Below, in pieces: positions 51,067 to 62,570 of a stretch of 64,000 bases of DNA. Position numbers and translations under genes: made by a program. Source of the DNA: Hirsutella rhossiliensis (lineage: Eukaryota; Ascomycota; Sordariomycetes; Hypocreales; Ophiocordycipitaceae); contig NW_025408677.1 of assembly GCF_020360975.1 (NCBI RefSeq), forward strand, positions 1,984,001 to 2,048,000, given 5' to 3'. The notes beneath the pieces are model-generated. The model was not told the DNA's origin. It ran no database searches and was given only the letters and a program-made list of their open reading frames with translations. The stretch's first letter is position 1. Each line of letters begins with the position of its first letter.

Positions 51067-51323
51067 TATAAGAGCGCTACTAGGAGGTACGGGCTAATAA
51101 AGCACTCGGGTACGTAGTACTAATATATCGGTAGGGTATCGGTAGGGAATCGTGCCTACCCCGCTCGTATATTATAGACTACTCGCTACTCCGACTAAAG
51201 AGGAGAAATCCCTCTTCTAGTAAGCTTTAGTCTTACGACGAGGAGAATATAATATATATAGCGCAGTACCTCTAGCTATCTCTACTACCTAACTAATCGT
51301 ACCGTAATACGTATTCCCTTATA
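51067..51323 (+). repeat. Z 3' LTR
   Basis: 257 bp, homologous throughout to 45004-45260 with a handful of RIP-type differences, followed by TSD CTATC. Confidence 0.95.
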
Positions 51324-51328
51324 CTATC

Positions 51329-52200
51329 TTACCTAGGTTAGTTATATAAGCGTAGGTAATAAGAGTTTCGCGCTTCTTTTTATAATTAGCGCGTTAGTTA
51401 AAGTTATTCTTATAAGAAGGGTTTTAGTTTCCTTTTCTTTATTTCTTTTCTTAGCGTTACGCGTACTATCTATTATCGATTTATACTACTATAGTAATAT
51501 AGTCTAAGAGGTTATTAGGTCGATTTTCCTTATAAAGCTCGTCTTTAACTTTTTCTTTAAGCTTATTATAGAATCGTAATATAAGAGGTTCGTTATCTTA
51601 ATTAAGTTTTAAGGTAACTTAACGGAACTTTATAGTATAATCTAATACTAAGATCCTTTATTAAAGCTCTTAAAGTTTCTATTTAGCTTCTTATTCTAAG
51701 TCGGTTATTTTAAATACCTTTATAATAGCTTCTTTAAATCCTTAGAAACTAGTAAAGACTTTATCTATCTTATTATTTTATCGCGCTAGTTAGTTATCGA
51801 GAAAATCCCTTATAATAGGTCTAAACTAAGTAAGTACTATTTTAAATAAATAATTTCCTATATAGAGTACCTTTTTAACTAAGTCTAAGAGTTTAGTAAG
51901 GTAAAACTAGTAGTAGGCCTTAAGTTAAGTAAGAAAGTCTTAAAGTATACTATAAGTACTATCGAATAGTCTTAGCTATTTTAGTTTAACTACTTCTTTA
52001 AGATCCCTAACTTATCTATTACCTCCTTTATTCCTAAGTAACTATACCTTATATTAAAGGGTAATAATCTCGCGTATTATATTTTAAGGCAATATAGTAG
52101 CTCTAGAGTTAGTTAATCTAGCTTACTATATAGGTATATTAATAGTTATAATATTACTTAGAGTAACGCGGTATTATATTAAATAAGAGCTTTTAACGTA
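51329..52200 (-). pseudogene. gypsy Y gag, N-terminal part (RIPed)
   Basis: It corresponds in reverse complement to 62847-63717 of Y2, where the gag frame is easier to read (EVKDELYKENRPNNLLNYI, VQIDDRQYARR). It is separated from the knuckle half by gypsy Z. Confidence 0.8.
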
Positions 52201-52668
52201 TAATAACTAGTATTATTCCTAAGGGATAAACCTATTAAGGGGTTTATATTAATAGATATAATAAGGCGTAGTCTAAGTAATAATAAGTATATTACGTTAG
52301 TAATAAGTTAGAGGTCGTAGACTATAGACTATAACTAAGTAATTAAAATTAAAGATAGAATCGTAATAAAGATCTATATTAAAAGCTAGAGAGCTATCTA
52401 TTTAAAGGAGTAAAAGTAGGTAGCTATATATACCTATAGAGACTATCCTTAGATTATAGTCCTAGCTATAATCCCCTTTATAGCTTACTATAGCTTACTT
52501 ATAAGCTATACTCCTAAGTAGTAATCTATTTATATAAGGCTTACTTAGCTTACGTATACTCTAAGTAAGCTAAGCCTAAGTAACTTCTTATCCTAACTAT
52601 TATTCCGAGCCGCCTTATTATATAAATATAGCTAGCTCTTTTATAGCCCGCTAACTATAGTTGTAATA
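52201..52668 (-). repeat. Y 5' LTR
   Basis: 468 bp, same family and orientation as 38677-39146. It is followed by TCTAG, the RIP-altered partner of TTTAA at 38672-38676. Confidence 0.9.
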
Positions 52669-53072
52669 TCTAGCTTCCTTAGGACGCCTATATTAATAAG
52701 GTCGCTTATAAATTCCTCTTTAATTCCCTCGATAAGAAGCGTCCCTTTATATATATATTAAATAAAGAGCTTTTACTTAATCCGTCCTTTTAAGCTAAGG
52801 AGTAAGAGAAATACTAATATTAATAGAAGGTAGGCTCCTTACTTTTTTTAGCTATTTCTATTAGACCGGATATCTCTTTTATAGTTTCCTAGCTAGCTAA
52901 GTATAATTAGAATCCTAGCCCTAAGTATTAAGAAGTAGTAGATAAAGCTATCCTTTATCTTTATTTAATAAGATTATACGGTCTACGCTTAAGAGGGTAA
53001 GGAAGGAAACTAGCTACTAAAATCTTCCTTTATTTAAGCGATTTATCCTTTATAGATAATTCCTTAGATAGA
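52669..53072 (+). pseudogene. element W pol, RT end to RNase H start, truncated
   Basis: It continues the copia frame broken at 38676: DAYINKV near 52690, LFLAISIRPDISFIVSQLAKYN near 52850 (an RT-RNase H connection hallmark) and DLSFIDNSLDR at the end, where the RNase H domain should begin. It stops abruptly at a copia-A type LTR at 53073. No W 3' LTR is found. Confidence 0.8.
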
Positions 53073-53212
53073 TATAAGGAACGGTATTCCTACTATAAAT
53101 AAAGTAGCTATAATATACTCTCCCGATTATATAAGCTAATAAGTAGTATATTAATTATAGATAAAATCCTATATTATAGAGTAAGAATCGCTCGCTATTT
53201 TATATATTATTA

Positions 53213-53225
53213 TATATTAAACGGG
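53213..53225 (+). repeat. TSD of LINE B, left copy
   Basis: TATATTAAACGGG here and TATATTAAATAGG at 60551-60563 differ only by RIP-type changes. Other R1 LTRs show the uninterrupted site. Confidence 0.9.
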
Positions 53226-53439
53226 GAGCGGGTGCGTATCGCGACTAAAACACTAACTAATACTAGGAATTAATTTAGTAGTATTAATTACCCTTAGTAA
53301 CGATACTACGCCGAGGCCGAGGGGTAGGTAGACGTAGTAGCGGCCCTCGACGTACTAGGCTCGATTAGAGCGCGTAGCGCGAAGAGACGCTACCCGAATT
53401 TATATACCCCGATAGAGCGAGTTAATAAACCTAAAGCAG

Positions 53440-54800
53440 CGATACGACACTAGCCTAGGCGCCGAGCGACCTTATAGAAAAAGCAGTATACGACGAACTC
53501 GCGGGCTTTATCCTAAGCGTATAGTTCGGTAGGGTATAGGTAGTAGTCGAACGGCTCTCTAGGGCGAAGAGCCGCACCGGTAGCGCGTCGTCGGCGGTGC
53601 TCCGCGTAGACGAGAGCTTTAAGACGATAATCCGGGATATAATTAAGGAGGCAGTTAAGGAAGAACTCCGCCTAGGCATCGCTTTAGGCCCGGGGGGCCC
53701 TAAGCGAACCTAGGCCGCGGTCGTGGCCGAGACTAGGGGACCGACCCGATATAAAGCTATGGTAAAATAGGTCCTACCGCGCTATAAACGCGAGATTATC
53801 GTAGTCCCTACTAAGGCACCGCCCGAAATCCTAAGCCGCGAACTAAAGGATATAGTAAAGGCGGTAAATATAGCCCTAAAAGCTATAAGCGCTATAGCGG
53901 CGAGGCGCCTCTAAAGCGGAGATATCGCGGTTATATTTAATACCGCGGCGAGAGCCTATTAGAGGGACTAAGGCTAGGTTAAGGCCGTGTTCGGACCGGA
54001 GGCTACGATCTCCCGCCGCGCGTATACGGTAGTCGTAAAAAACGTCCCCTTAGGGGTAGCGATAGTAGATAGGGAGCGATTGCTTTATAAGATTATAAAG
54101 GCGAATAAAGTCGAGGTCCTCTAGGCCTAGGCGCTACGCCCCCGATCTAAGATATCGACGGCGATAACTATACTTATTAGGGTTAGTAGCTTAGAGGAGG
54201 CTAATAGGCTCTACGACCTAGGCCTAGTCCTCGAAGTATAGATCTTTTAATATAAACCCTACGATAAGTCGGTCCGACTATAGAGGTACTATAACTACTA
54301 TAGATATGGCTATATCGCTAGGCGATATATATTAATATAACTCTACGGCCGATATAGGAGCACGGTATATAACGGAGGCGAGGATAAATATAGGGCTAAG
54401 AAGGGCGAAATCCCCTATAACTATATCTTATACTAAGGGGACTACCTATCGTAGACCTAGACCTACCCCGTAGCGAATAAAGCCTAGGAAAAGGCGAGGG
54501 AAAACTACCTATAACGACCTTAATAGTTCGCGAATACCTAGACGTACGCCGAGTAATAGGTGCTCCTTACCGTCGAAACCTAGGGCGTTCCTAAATCGAC
54601 CGTAGTCCGGAAGCGGGGACTAGGTAGACCGCGCCGGGATAAGAGGTCGAGCTCGAGATACCCGCCGGCTAGTAGGGCTAAGGAGGCCGAACTAAGTACG
54701 AACGATATTCGTAGGTACGGTAAATAAAGAAGCGCTAAGAGATAGAGCGCCTCCCTCCTTATATAGACGACCCCTTTTACCCCGACCCTACCTATATATA
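53440..54800 (+). pseudogene. LINE B ORF1 (gag-like, zinc knuckle)
   Basis: Same product as in LINE A. The knuckle is at about 54293-54335; here the Gly codon GGC of the motif survives (Y-R-Y-G-x-I-A-R-R), which supports the reconstruction in A. RIP stops are present throughout. Confidence 0.75.
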
Positions 54801-57800
54801 ACTAAAAGTACTATTCTAGAATATATAGAAGAGATATAAGCTAGCTCGGTTAGCGCTTTACTACCGGGCTAGCTTTAACCTAATAGTACTATAGGAAGTA
54901 GAAGCTATACTAGGAGGCGGCCCCCCCCCCCCTAGAGCGGCGCCCTATAGCCTAGTCTATAGGGAGGGGAGGTACGCGCTATATATATATAAAAGGCTCG
55001 GGCCGGGGACTTAGTCGCCCTAGTCCGGACTAGACTAAAGCGAGGTAATTTTCGGGGATAGTACTAGACTATAGGCGATTTACTTACTACTAGGGGCTGC
55101 GAGGGTAGGAGCGCTACGTAACCTAAGCGTAATCGAACTAGAGTACCCTATAGTAATAGTAGGGGACTTTAATATCTATTACCCGCTCTAGGATAGATAC
55201 GATAAAACCTCGGATAGCGCAATATAACTTATATAAGAGGCGATAAGGCTATGACTTAAACTCGCTACCCTAAGAGGGGAGTATATAAGATTCTTCTACG
55301 GCTAAAGGGATAGTACTATTAACCTAGCTTAGGCAACGCCGGAGACTAGAATATAGTATACTAGGCCTAACCTAGACTTAACCGGGTTAAACTATATCCC
55401 TTAAACTATTATACTATAAGTTGATACCTAGGCCTAGGTACTTAAACCGGCCCTAAAGTAGAAAAAAGTAGAAGTAAAGCTAGTCGAAGCCGAGACTACG
55501 TCCTAGCTAGGACTATACTAGCTAATACTCTAGACGCCTAAGGATATCGATAAGGACCTAGACTACGTCTTCGCTACTTTAGCGTAGATCGCGATAGCTA
55601 TAGTTCTACGCTAGGGGCAAGCATTACCTAGGGGCAACGTATAGTTTACCCTAGAGGTAAGGAGGGCGATAAGGGAGGCTAAGAGGGCGAGGAGGAAGTA
55701 TAGGCGGGAAAGGAATAAGGCGAACTAAGAAGACCTATATAAGGCGTCTATAGCTTAGAAGTAGACCGTCCGCGAGGTAAGGAGGGCCTACTAGCGCGAG
55801 TTCCTAAAGGAAGTTAGCGCCGATAATACTAAGCTCTAGAACGTAGAGAGGTAGGCAAGACTCTATAGTAGGCTACTACCGGAACCGACCTATATCCTAC
55901 CGCTAGTTAAGGAAGGTAAGGACTAACTAACGGAAACCTTTGAAGGGAAGGCCTAGCTACTAGCCGCTAAGTTCTTCTTACTAGAGGCCGGCACGGCCTA
56001 AGGGCTACCTTAGCCTACGGCCGAGGCGACCCTTATAGTTAACTAATAGATCCGGCTAGCCGACGTCGTAGGGGCGCTAGGTAAGATAGTAAGCTAGAAA
56101 GCGGCGGGTCTAGACGGCGTCCCCTTAGGGTTTATTAAGAAGTACGGCCTAGCCCTAGTCTAGCGACTAGCTATGATCTTTAACGCCTATACCTAACTCT
56201 TATATTTCCTAGGTCGGTTCTATAGCGCGAATATAGTAGTTATCCGGAAGCTAAGTAAGAGGCCGGATGCCTACCGTACGGTAGGGGGTTAGAGACTAAT
56301 CTCCCTCCTACCTATAGTAGGAAAAGTACTTAAGTAGATACTAGCCTAGAGGATCGCGGGAGTAGCGGAGGTAAACGGCATCCTACTAGACGGATAAATA
56401 GGGAATAGGAGGGAACGCTCTACGGAGGCGGCGATCCTACTAGTAACGGAACTAGTACGCGCGATATAGGCCTAGAGGGGCATCGTATTATTCCTATAGC
56501 TAGATATTAAGGGCGTATTCGATATAGTTAACTATAATAAGCTTATAAGGGAACTAGAGCTTAGGGGATACCCTAGGTAGCTTACGAGCTTAATATAGAG
56601 CTTCGTAAGCGATAGGAGATCGACCCTTTACTTCGATAGGAGGACCTTAGAGCTAACTTAAGTACTGACGGGAGTCCCCTAGGGCTCCCTCTTATCCCCG
56701 ATCCTATTTTTATACTATATAACCCCCCTATATAAAAGGCTTAGCACGATATATAGTATTTATACTATCGGCTTCGCCGACGATATAAATATAGTTAGTA
56801 TTAGACCCGACGAGGCTACTATAGTAGCACGCCTAGAGGAAGCCTAGAGGGTATACGCGGAATAAGCGACCGAGTTCGCGGTTACTTTTAAACCGTCGAA
56901 GAGCGAATTAATATACTTTATACGAAGGAGATAAGCGATAACGACGCTAGTACGCCTTAGGGCCGACGTAGTAACCCCGGTCTAAGAAGCCCGCCTACTA
57001 AGGGTTTAGGTATACCGGAAACTACGCTAGAAGGCGTACCTAAAATAACTCCGAGTAAAGTTAAAGCGCTAGACTATAGCCCTAACTAGGCTTGCGGCGT
57101 TTACGTAGGGCTATACCCTACTACGCGCTAGGGAAGTCTATAGTAAGGTAATCCGGTCCCTAATCTCCTACGCTATAGTTATATTCTATAAGATAACGCC
57201 CGCGGGGGGGAAACTACGTAGAATCGCGCGGGACCTTACCTAGGACTAGTTAGCCTACCTCTAGGTAATAACGGGTACCTACCGCGCGACCCTAGTCTAC
57301 TAAGTTAAAGCGGAGGCGTAGGTACCCCTAATCGACCTTTACCTAAACTAAAGAATAATAGATACCCTCTAGAGGCTAGAAGACTTAGGGCTCCTAGGCT
57401 AAATCTAACGCGCGTTTAACGCGGTCGCGGGTATACTTAAAAGGAGGCGACGCTAGAGAGAGGGTAGACCCCCGGCGGCACTACCTCTAGGTAGACCCCC
57501 CCTCGCGGAGGAGATAAAGGGGGTCCGGAGCTAGATAAGAACGGACGACCTCCTAGATAAAGCTAAGTCGCTCGAAAGGCTAAACGAGGAATAGGCCGCC
57601 CGATAGAACGCTAAGGAAGACGCGATCTAATAATACTAAACTACCCTCTACCCCGCCGACTTCCCGCCTTAGTTCGATAAGGCGATAACGCTAGACCGTT
57701 ACGAGGGCCTCCCTAAGTATATTAGTACGGCTATTACTTAGATACGCATAGGAAAGATTAAGCTTAACGACTTCCTCTTTAACCGACGGGTCCCTAGCGT

Positions 57801-58076
57801 GGTTTCGCTAATATATACCTATAGATAAAGACGGGATACTATCTACTATATAATAATCGACTATCTACTAACGGTAGGGGCGAGGGAGTCCCTCTTAATA
57901 TAGGCCTAGGACGTAGGTAATATAAGAGCGGGCCTCTAAGGGAAAAGGACTACGGCGCCGCTAGCGTAATAGTTCCTCCGCTTAGGCAGGCTCCGCTAGT
58001 TCGACCTAGCTCGAAGGCTATATATAGATATACCGGATAATAAAACTAAGGTCGCGCTAAGGACGGAGCGGCCCTA
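54800..58076 (+). pseudogene. LINE B ORF2: endonuclease, RT, C-terminal Cys/His
   Basis: The endonuclease motif VGDFNI is at about 55160-55177. RT: LDGVPLGFIKKYG near 56110, LDIKG-FDIVNYNKLIRE near 56500, GVPQGSPLSPILF near 56680 and GFADDINIVS near 56771. The C-terminal segment is near 57740-57870 (GKIKLNDFLFNRRVPSVVS, then Cys/His positions). The catalytic FADD box is intact in the DNA, but upstream TAG/TAA stops prevent translation. Confidence 0.87.
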
Positions 58077-58720
58077 ACTAAGACTACCCTAGCTAACTAC
58101 CTCCCTTACTAAGGCGACCTAGAAAGGGAGAGGACTTACGATTATAGGACTATAGCTTCGACCGAACTAAACCTAGACTAAGCGTAAACCTCGCCGATTA
58201 AACTATAGACTAAATAGAACTAATATAACCTAACTAAACCGACCTTAATAGCTATAGAATAAGACCTATTACCGAAAGACTATAATTAAATAAGACCTAA
58301 CCTAGAACTAAACTAAGACGGAGCCGATAACTAGCCCCCCCTTAAACTACGACCTTAGCCTAGCTTGTCGGTAGTAACGTCCGCCTTATTATCGCGGCGG
58401 GAACGACGAGACCCCCTTAGGGTAGTACGCGGAGTATAGGAGGGAGTAACCTAAGGCTTACGAGGAGTATAGGGACTACTACCGCTACGAGAACCCTAAC
58501 GACGACCGAATAGACCCGACCCTAAACCCGAACCGGAGCTAGCCTAGATAGCTAGCTTACGAGATAGAGTAACAACCGGGGTCTCTACTAAGGTAGGACC
58601 TATACTAGCGGCGGTACGGAGGCGTTTGCTATAGCCTATACTATAACTATAGATCTAATCGAGGTTAAGACTAGTAATAATCTCGGCTAGGACTAAACCG
58701 CGATAGCTATAAAAACGCTA

Positions 58721-59795
58721 TTAGATAAAGTCGGGAGCGTTAGTAGGATCGGTAGGCGACGTAAGACGGGGACGCTTTAGGGCGGGCTCGGCGCTAGGAG
58801 AACTACCGGGCTATAGCTCGGCGTCGGAGGGAGACGCGGTTAGCTCCTAAGCCGGCTCCGCGACGGCCGCGGGCATAGATACCTTAGCCTTAGCCTTAGA
58901 TAGGGCCTTAGACGCGGCTACCGCCTTACCTTTACCTTTACCCTTCCCCTTATCGACGGGGATCGGGGCTAGAATAAGCCTAGTAAGACTAGTAAGATTA
59001 AAGCCGCTATCCTCCGCGTTAGGGCCGTTGCTAGTAATAGGATAGAAATAGTTAGCGAGATCGTTAACCGCTATAAGAGTCTTCTAGGCGACTAAGAGCG
59101 ACTTAGGCCCGACCTAGGCTAGGGTCTTAATAGCGTCGCTAAACTTACCTAGGTACTTCTCTAGGGACTTATATATATAGTAGGTATCGTCTACGAAACG
59201 GGTAAAGGCTAACGCGAGCGTCTTTATATTCTTAGCGACCGTAGCTAGACTAGGGGCGGACTTACCTAACGCGCCCTTGCCCTTAGCGGTAGGGGCCTTC
59301 TAACTAGCGCGAATATAAGTTTCTAAAGTAGCATAATAAAGGCGCTCTTATACCGAACCCTTAATAAGGGAAGGGCTATCGACCTCGGACTATACCTAGT
59401 AGAGGGCACTAGCGGCCTCCTTACCTTCGGAGGTAATCTAGAACTTAAATTAGCACCGAACTTAGATAGTACTATAGTAGGAAGGGGTTACTTACTCGGT
59501 AATAAGACTAGTTAGAGTCGGCGTAAGCGATATATACTTTAGCCTTTATAGCTATTAAAGTTAGTAAAAATACTAAAGGTAAGACCGACCTAAGATAAAG
59601 CCGGGATTAATACGTATAAGACTAGTTCTAATAGCTAGCGAAGGACTTATAGGTAAGCTTACTAGTAAGACGCCCGATATACGTAAAATATAGGATAGAG
59701 CGCTCCGATCCCGCTACTATAGCGACTTTCTTATAAGGAGGGGGTTTTAAAGGAGGCGAGCCGCTACTACCTAAGTCGGCTTCCTAGTTAGATAT
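58721..59795 (-). pseudogene. antisense ORF in LINE B 3' third
   Basis: This is the counterpart of 30129-31203 and the clearer copy. Main readable body: GKEAASALYQVQSEVDSPSL, LYYATLETYIRAS, VAKNIKTLALAFTRFVDDTY, EDSGFNLTSLTRLILAPIPV, then a GKGKGKGK basic tract and ALKRPRLTSP, a classical-looking nuclear signal. Almost every stop is a TAG/TAA attributable to CAG, CAA or TGG. The first about 90 codons (GSPPLKPPP...) are in another frame, as in copy A. Function unknown. Confidence 0.6.
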
Positions 59796-60978
59796 TGCGA
59801 CGCGATAACGAGCGAACTAGATATAGTATTAAGGAGACCTAGAGTTATAAAAACGAGGTAAGCGAGGTAGTAGTTAGGCCTACGAAAGAGATAGATAATA
59901 GAGGGATAGGAGGAGGCACGTATAGAACTGGGGGGGGAGGGCAGGTATATATAGGCGCGAGCCGGGCGCGCGTAATTAATAACTACGAGATAAAGGGTAA
60001 ATATAGGCCGCCGCGCCCCCGATCGGGAAGTCGCGTAGCCGGATAGGAACCGATTTACGATTAGCGGAGCCGGCCGACCGAATTTCGATTAGCCGGCCCT
60101 ACCTAGGAGCGACCTATACTAGCGCCTAGCCCGGCAACCGGATATTACCTGCCTTATTAACTAACGGACCGATAAGCCGACGTAACCGCGGCTACGCGGC
60201 CGCGACGCGGGAGCTAGGGTAAATAGAGGCGCCCGCGAGTCGGGCCCCCGGAGAGAGACTATTGCCTATAACCCTAGGCCCGGGCTAGCGAGCCCGGGCC
60301 GCGGCCGCTCGGGATAGTAGCGGCTACGACCCGAGAGGGCCCGCGCTGAGACGCGATTTCGCGGGAGGAGCCCGCGGCAGCCGGCGCAAATTTCCTACGT
60401 ACTACTACTATAACCTCGTTTAAGGCGGACCCGTACTAAAAGAGGGGAGGGTTTTCCCCTAAGCACTCTAGTTTTTCCCTCTTATTTAATATTAAAGTTC
60501 TAGATACCTTTAGCTAGGTCCCTAGTATAATCTTAATAATAATAATAATATATATTAAATAGGTTACTAGTTATTATATAATCGGGAATCGAAGAAATAA
60601 AGCTAGCTTAGAATACTAGCTAATACCTCTTAAGAATACTAGTATAACTAACCTCCTTTAAATACGAATATTAGTAAAACTAAGATACTTCTTAATATAC
60701 TCGAGGTATTACTAAATTCCTTAGTCTTAGGGCTATATAGTAGCCTTAATCTAGTCCTAAAAGGTTTTTCCGTTTAGCTATAATTATCTATATAAGATAG
60801 TATATCCGCTAGTAGATATAGAGATAATTATTAACTTTAATACCTCTTCTATACGCTAATATATTACTAATAAATTCTATTAAAAATCCTACCTTATACT
60901 CCTTCTTCCCCGTTATTATATAGTCTTACTTAATTCTTTAATTTCCTAAAATTCCGCTTTTACTTATATACCTTAAGA

Positions 60979-61646
60979 TATTACTAGTAGTAAGATTAAA
61001 TAATCCCTCTTAACGGCTAGCGCTTTTAGATATAGTATACCTATAAATTATAAGGTTATAAAATTTAAAGTTAGAGTTTTTAAAGTTAAAGGATATCTTA
61101 TTATAACTATCTTATTACTTACTTTCTTATTTATTAATAGGAAGTAAGTATTCTTTATAAGCTACTATATAAAGAAGAGCTAAGGTTAAGGTTATTAAGG
61201 TATCCCTTTCTAGTACTTATATTAGTATTATTAATACGTATATAAATAAGAGGTCTTAGTAGGGTTTTAGAACGGTTTAAATTATACTATTATTATTATT
61301 TATATCTTTTAAAGTATTATATAAGGATTATAGTTTCTTAACTAAGTCGCTAGTATTAAAGGTTATAGGGCCGATAATAAGAGCTTAGGGTTTTTTAGTA
61401 TTAGCTTATTACTTTTCCTTTACTATTAGTAAAGGTATTATTTAATTATTTATTTCCTAGTAAGTCTATCGCTTTATTAGGTCCCTAACTCTAGCTATTA
61501 AAGTAGTTACTACTTTAATTATTAAATCCCTAGATTTTATTTTTTTTAAATAGTACTATCGTCCTCTAAGTATTCTTAGCTTTATAAAGCTACTTATCGC
61601 TATATAAATAAAATAAAATAATAAGTTTACGCCCTAGAGACTAGTT
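60979..61646 (-). pseudogene. gypsy X second copy (X2), gag start only
   Basis: It aligns with 35357-36024 of X at high identity. It is cut on the left by the copia-type LTR R1-D, so only the 5' end of X2 remains. Confidence 0.88.
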
Positions 61647-62021
61647 TTAACGGGGATAAAGGTATATACTTAAAGCACGCGTAGTATATAGCTAAGGATT
61701 AATAGAGTAATTAACTATATAATTATCTAATTATTAGTTTTATATATAGCTCTAAGGGCCTTAGGTTATAAATATAAGTCTTAGAGTTTTCTTTACTTTA
61801 TACCTCTTTATCTTTACTAGAGTCGCGTAACTAGCGGCCTTTACTTTAAAGGGGAAAAATAAAAATTTAAATTAATTATAATTAAGAAAGATACCTTATT
61901 AAATAATTAAGGTCTTTATAACGCCTTTAAGTATACTTAGAAGTAAGTTAAAAGGGGAGTACTAAGGGTCTTATCCTTTTAATAAGCTAATATCTATAAG
62001 GGTACGATCTTACCTATTAAA
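61647..62021 (-). repeat. X2 5' LTR
   Basis: 375 bp, matching 36025-36400. It carries the uninterrupted copia-A target site (AAGGTCTTTATAACGCC near 61912). Confidence 0.9.
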
Positions 62022-62420
62022 GTAGTAGCTACTACCGCGGTGGCGCCTAACCTAGTTAGAGTAGTTAAGCTCCTATAACGTATAATATATATAGGGGGCT
62101 AAGCGGGCAGCGCCGGCCTATACTTAGCGCTTATACTATAGGAGGTTAGCGGAGAACGTCTATTACGCTTACTTAACTATAGACTTATAAGGGTAGTAGA
62201 GATAGAGGCAGGGGCTAAAAGGCCGGGCGTTATAGGTAGCGGCGGGAATAGCATTATTACCCTAAAGGGCGACGTAAGGGTAGCTAGTGTAGTAAAAGTA
62301 TAGGCGGCGGCGGTAGGCGCGGTAGTAGGGGCGCGGGTAAGAGCGGCGGTAGCGGCGGAGCTATTATTAGCCGCGGCTAGTACGGCGTTAATATTACGAC
62401 CACGGCTACTAGGCCGCTAA
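62022..62420 (+). pseudogene. GC-rich open-frame relic, unknown
   Basis: This is a GC-rich patch between X2 and Y2. One plus-strand frame reads for about 130 codons with few stops, all TAG/TAA: VATTAVAPNLVRVVKLL near 62025, GERLLRLLNYRLIRVVEIEA near 62153, then an Ala/Val-rich stretch (ARVRAAVAAELLLAAASTAL near 62336) and RPRLLGR. I do not recognise it. It may be a piece of a mutated host gene or of another element ORF. Confidence 0.4.
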
Positions 62421-62570
62421 CGGTCGACCGCGTTAAGCACGTAATATAGTCTAACGGATAAATAGTCGGCACGACTATCTAATAAATATAGGATCGAGGG
62501 GATTATAGAGATCTAAGTAATCTAAGATTAATAAGATTACTACGCTTTATACGATCTAACGTTAGGGATT
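62421..62570. other. unassigned junction before Y2
   Basis: No feature is recognised. It separates the GC-rich relic from the truncated Y2 LTR. Confidence 0.4.

Larger units (their letters stand above)
45004..51323 (+). mobile_element. Ty3/gypsy element Z, complete, RIPed but GC-rich
   Basis: This 6.3-kb plus-strand element has 257-bp LTRs, TSD CTATC (44999-45003 and 51324-51328) and a purine tract AGGAGGGGAG before the 3' LTR. The empty site GGATAGATCTAG is intact in Y2 at about 63718. Gag, protease, RT, RNase H and integrase are all recognisable, and an antisense frame sits between pol and the 3' LTR. The two LTRs differ at only a few RIP-type sites. Confidence 0.95.
38677..52668 (-). mobile_element. 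Ty3/gypsy chromovirus Y, complete, RIPed, with three nested insertions
   Basis: A minus-strand element with 468-470-bp LTRs at 38677-39146 and 52201-52668. TSDs TTTAA (38672-38676) and TCTAG (52669-52673) differ only by RIP-type changes, and the W RT frame is continuous across them. Internal order in its own direction: gag with CCHC knuckle, RT, integrase, chromodomain, then an antisense ORF before the 3' LTR. Without nested insertions it is about 6.97 kb. Nested: solo LTR 40694-40894, W-family solo LTR 43636-44121, gypsy Z 45004-51323. Confidence 0.9.
53226..60550 (+). mobile_element. Tad1-like LINE B, nearly full-length, RIPed
   Basis: This second copy of LINE A is 7.3 kb, lacking about 40 bp at the 5' end. 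Same layout and TAA-repeat tail. It retains more ancestral codons than A in some places, for example FADD in RT and VGDFNI in the endonuclease, so the two copies were mutated independently. A run of 12 C at about 54921-54932 replaces CC in copy A. Confidence 0.93.
53073..60978 (+). repeat. copia-A family LTR (R1-D), split by LINE B
   Basis: The LTR runs 53073-53225 and resumes at 60551-60978, together a complete copy from TATAAGGAACGG to CTTAAGA. Its left neighbour is W pol and its right neighbour is X2 gag, and the flanking 5-mers (ATAGA / TATTA) do not match. Confidence 0.88.

Noticed and set aside
45004..51323. Directly repeated 257-bp ends read as a tandem duplication
   Set aside because: They are LTRs: inverted termini, TSD CTATC, purine tract and gag-pol lie between them.
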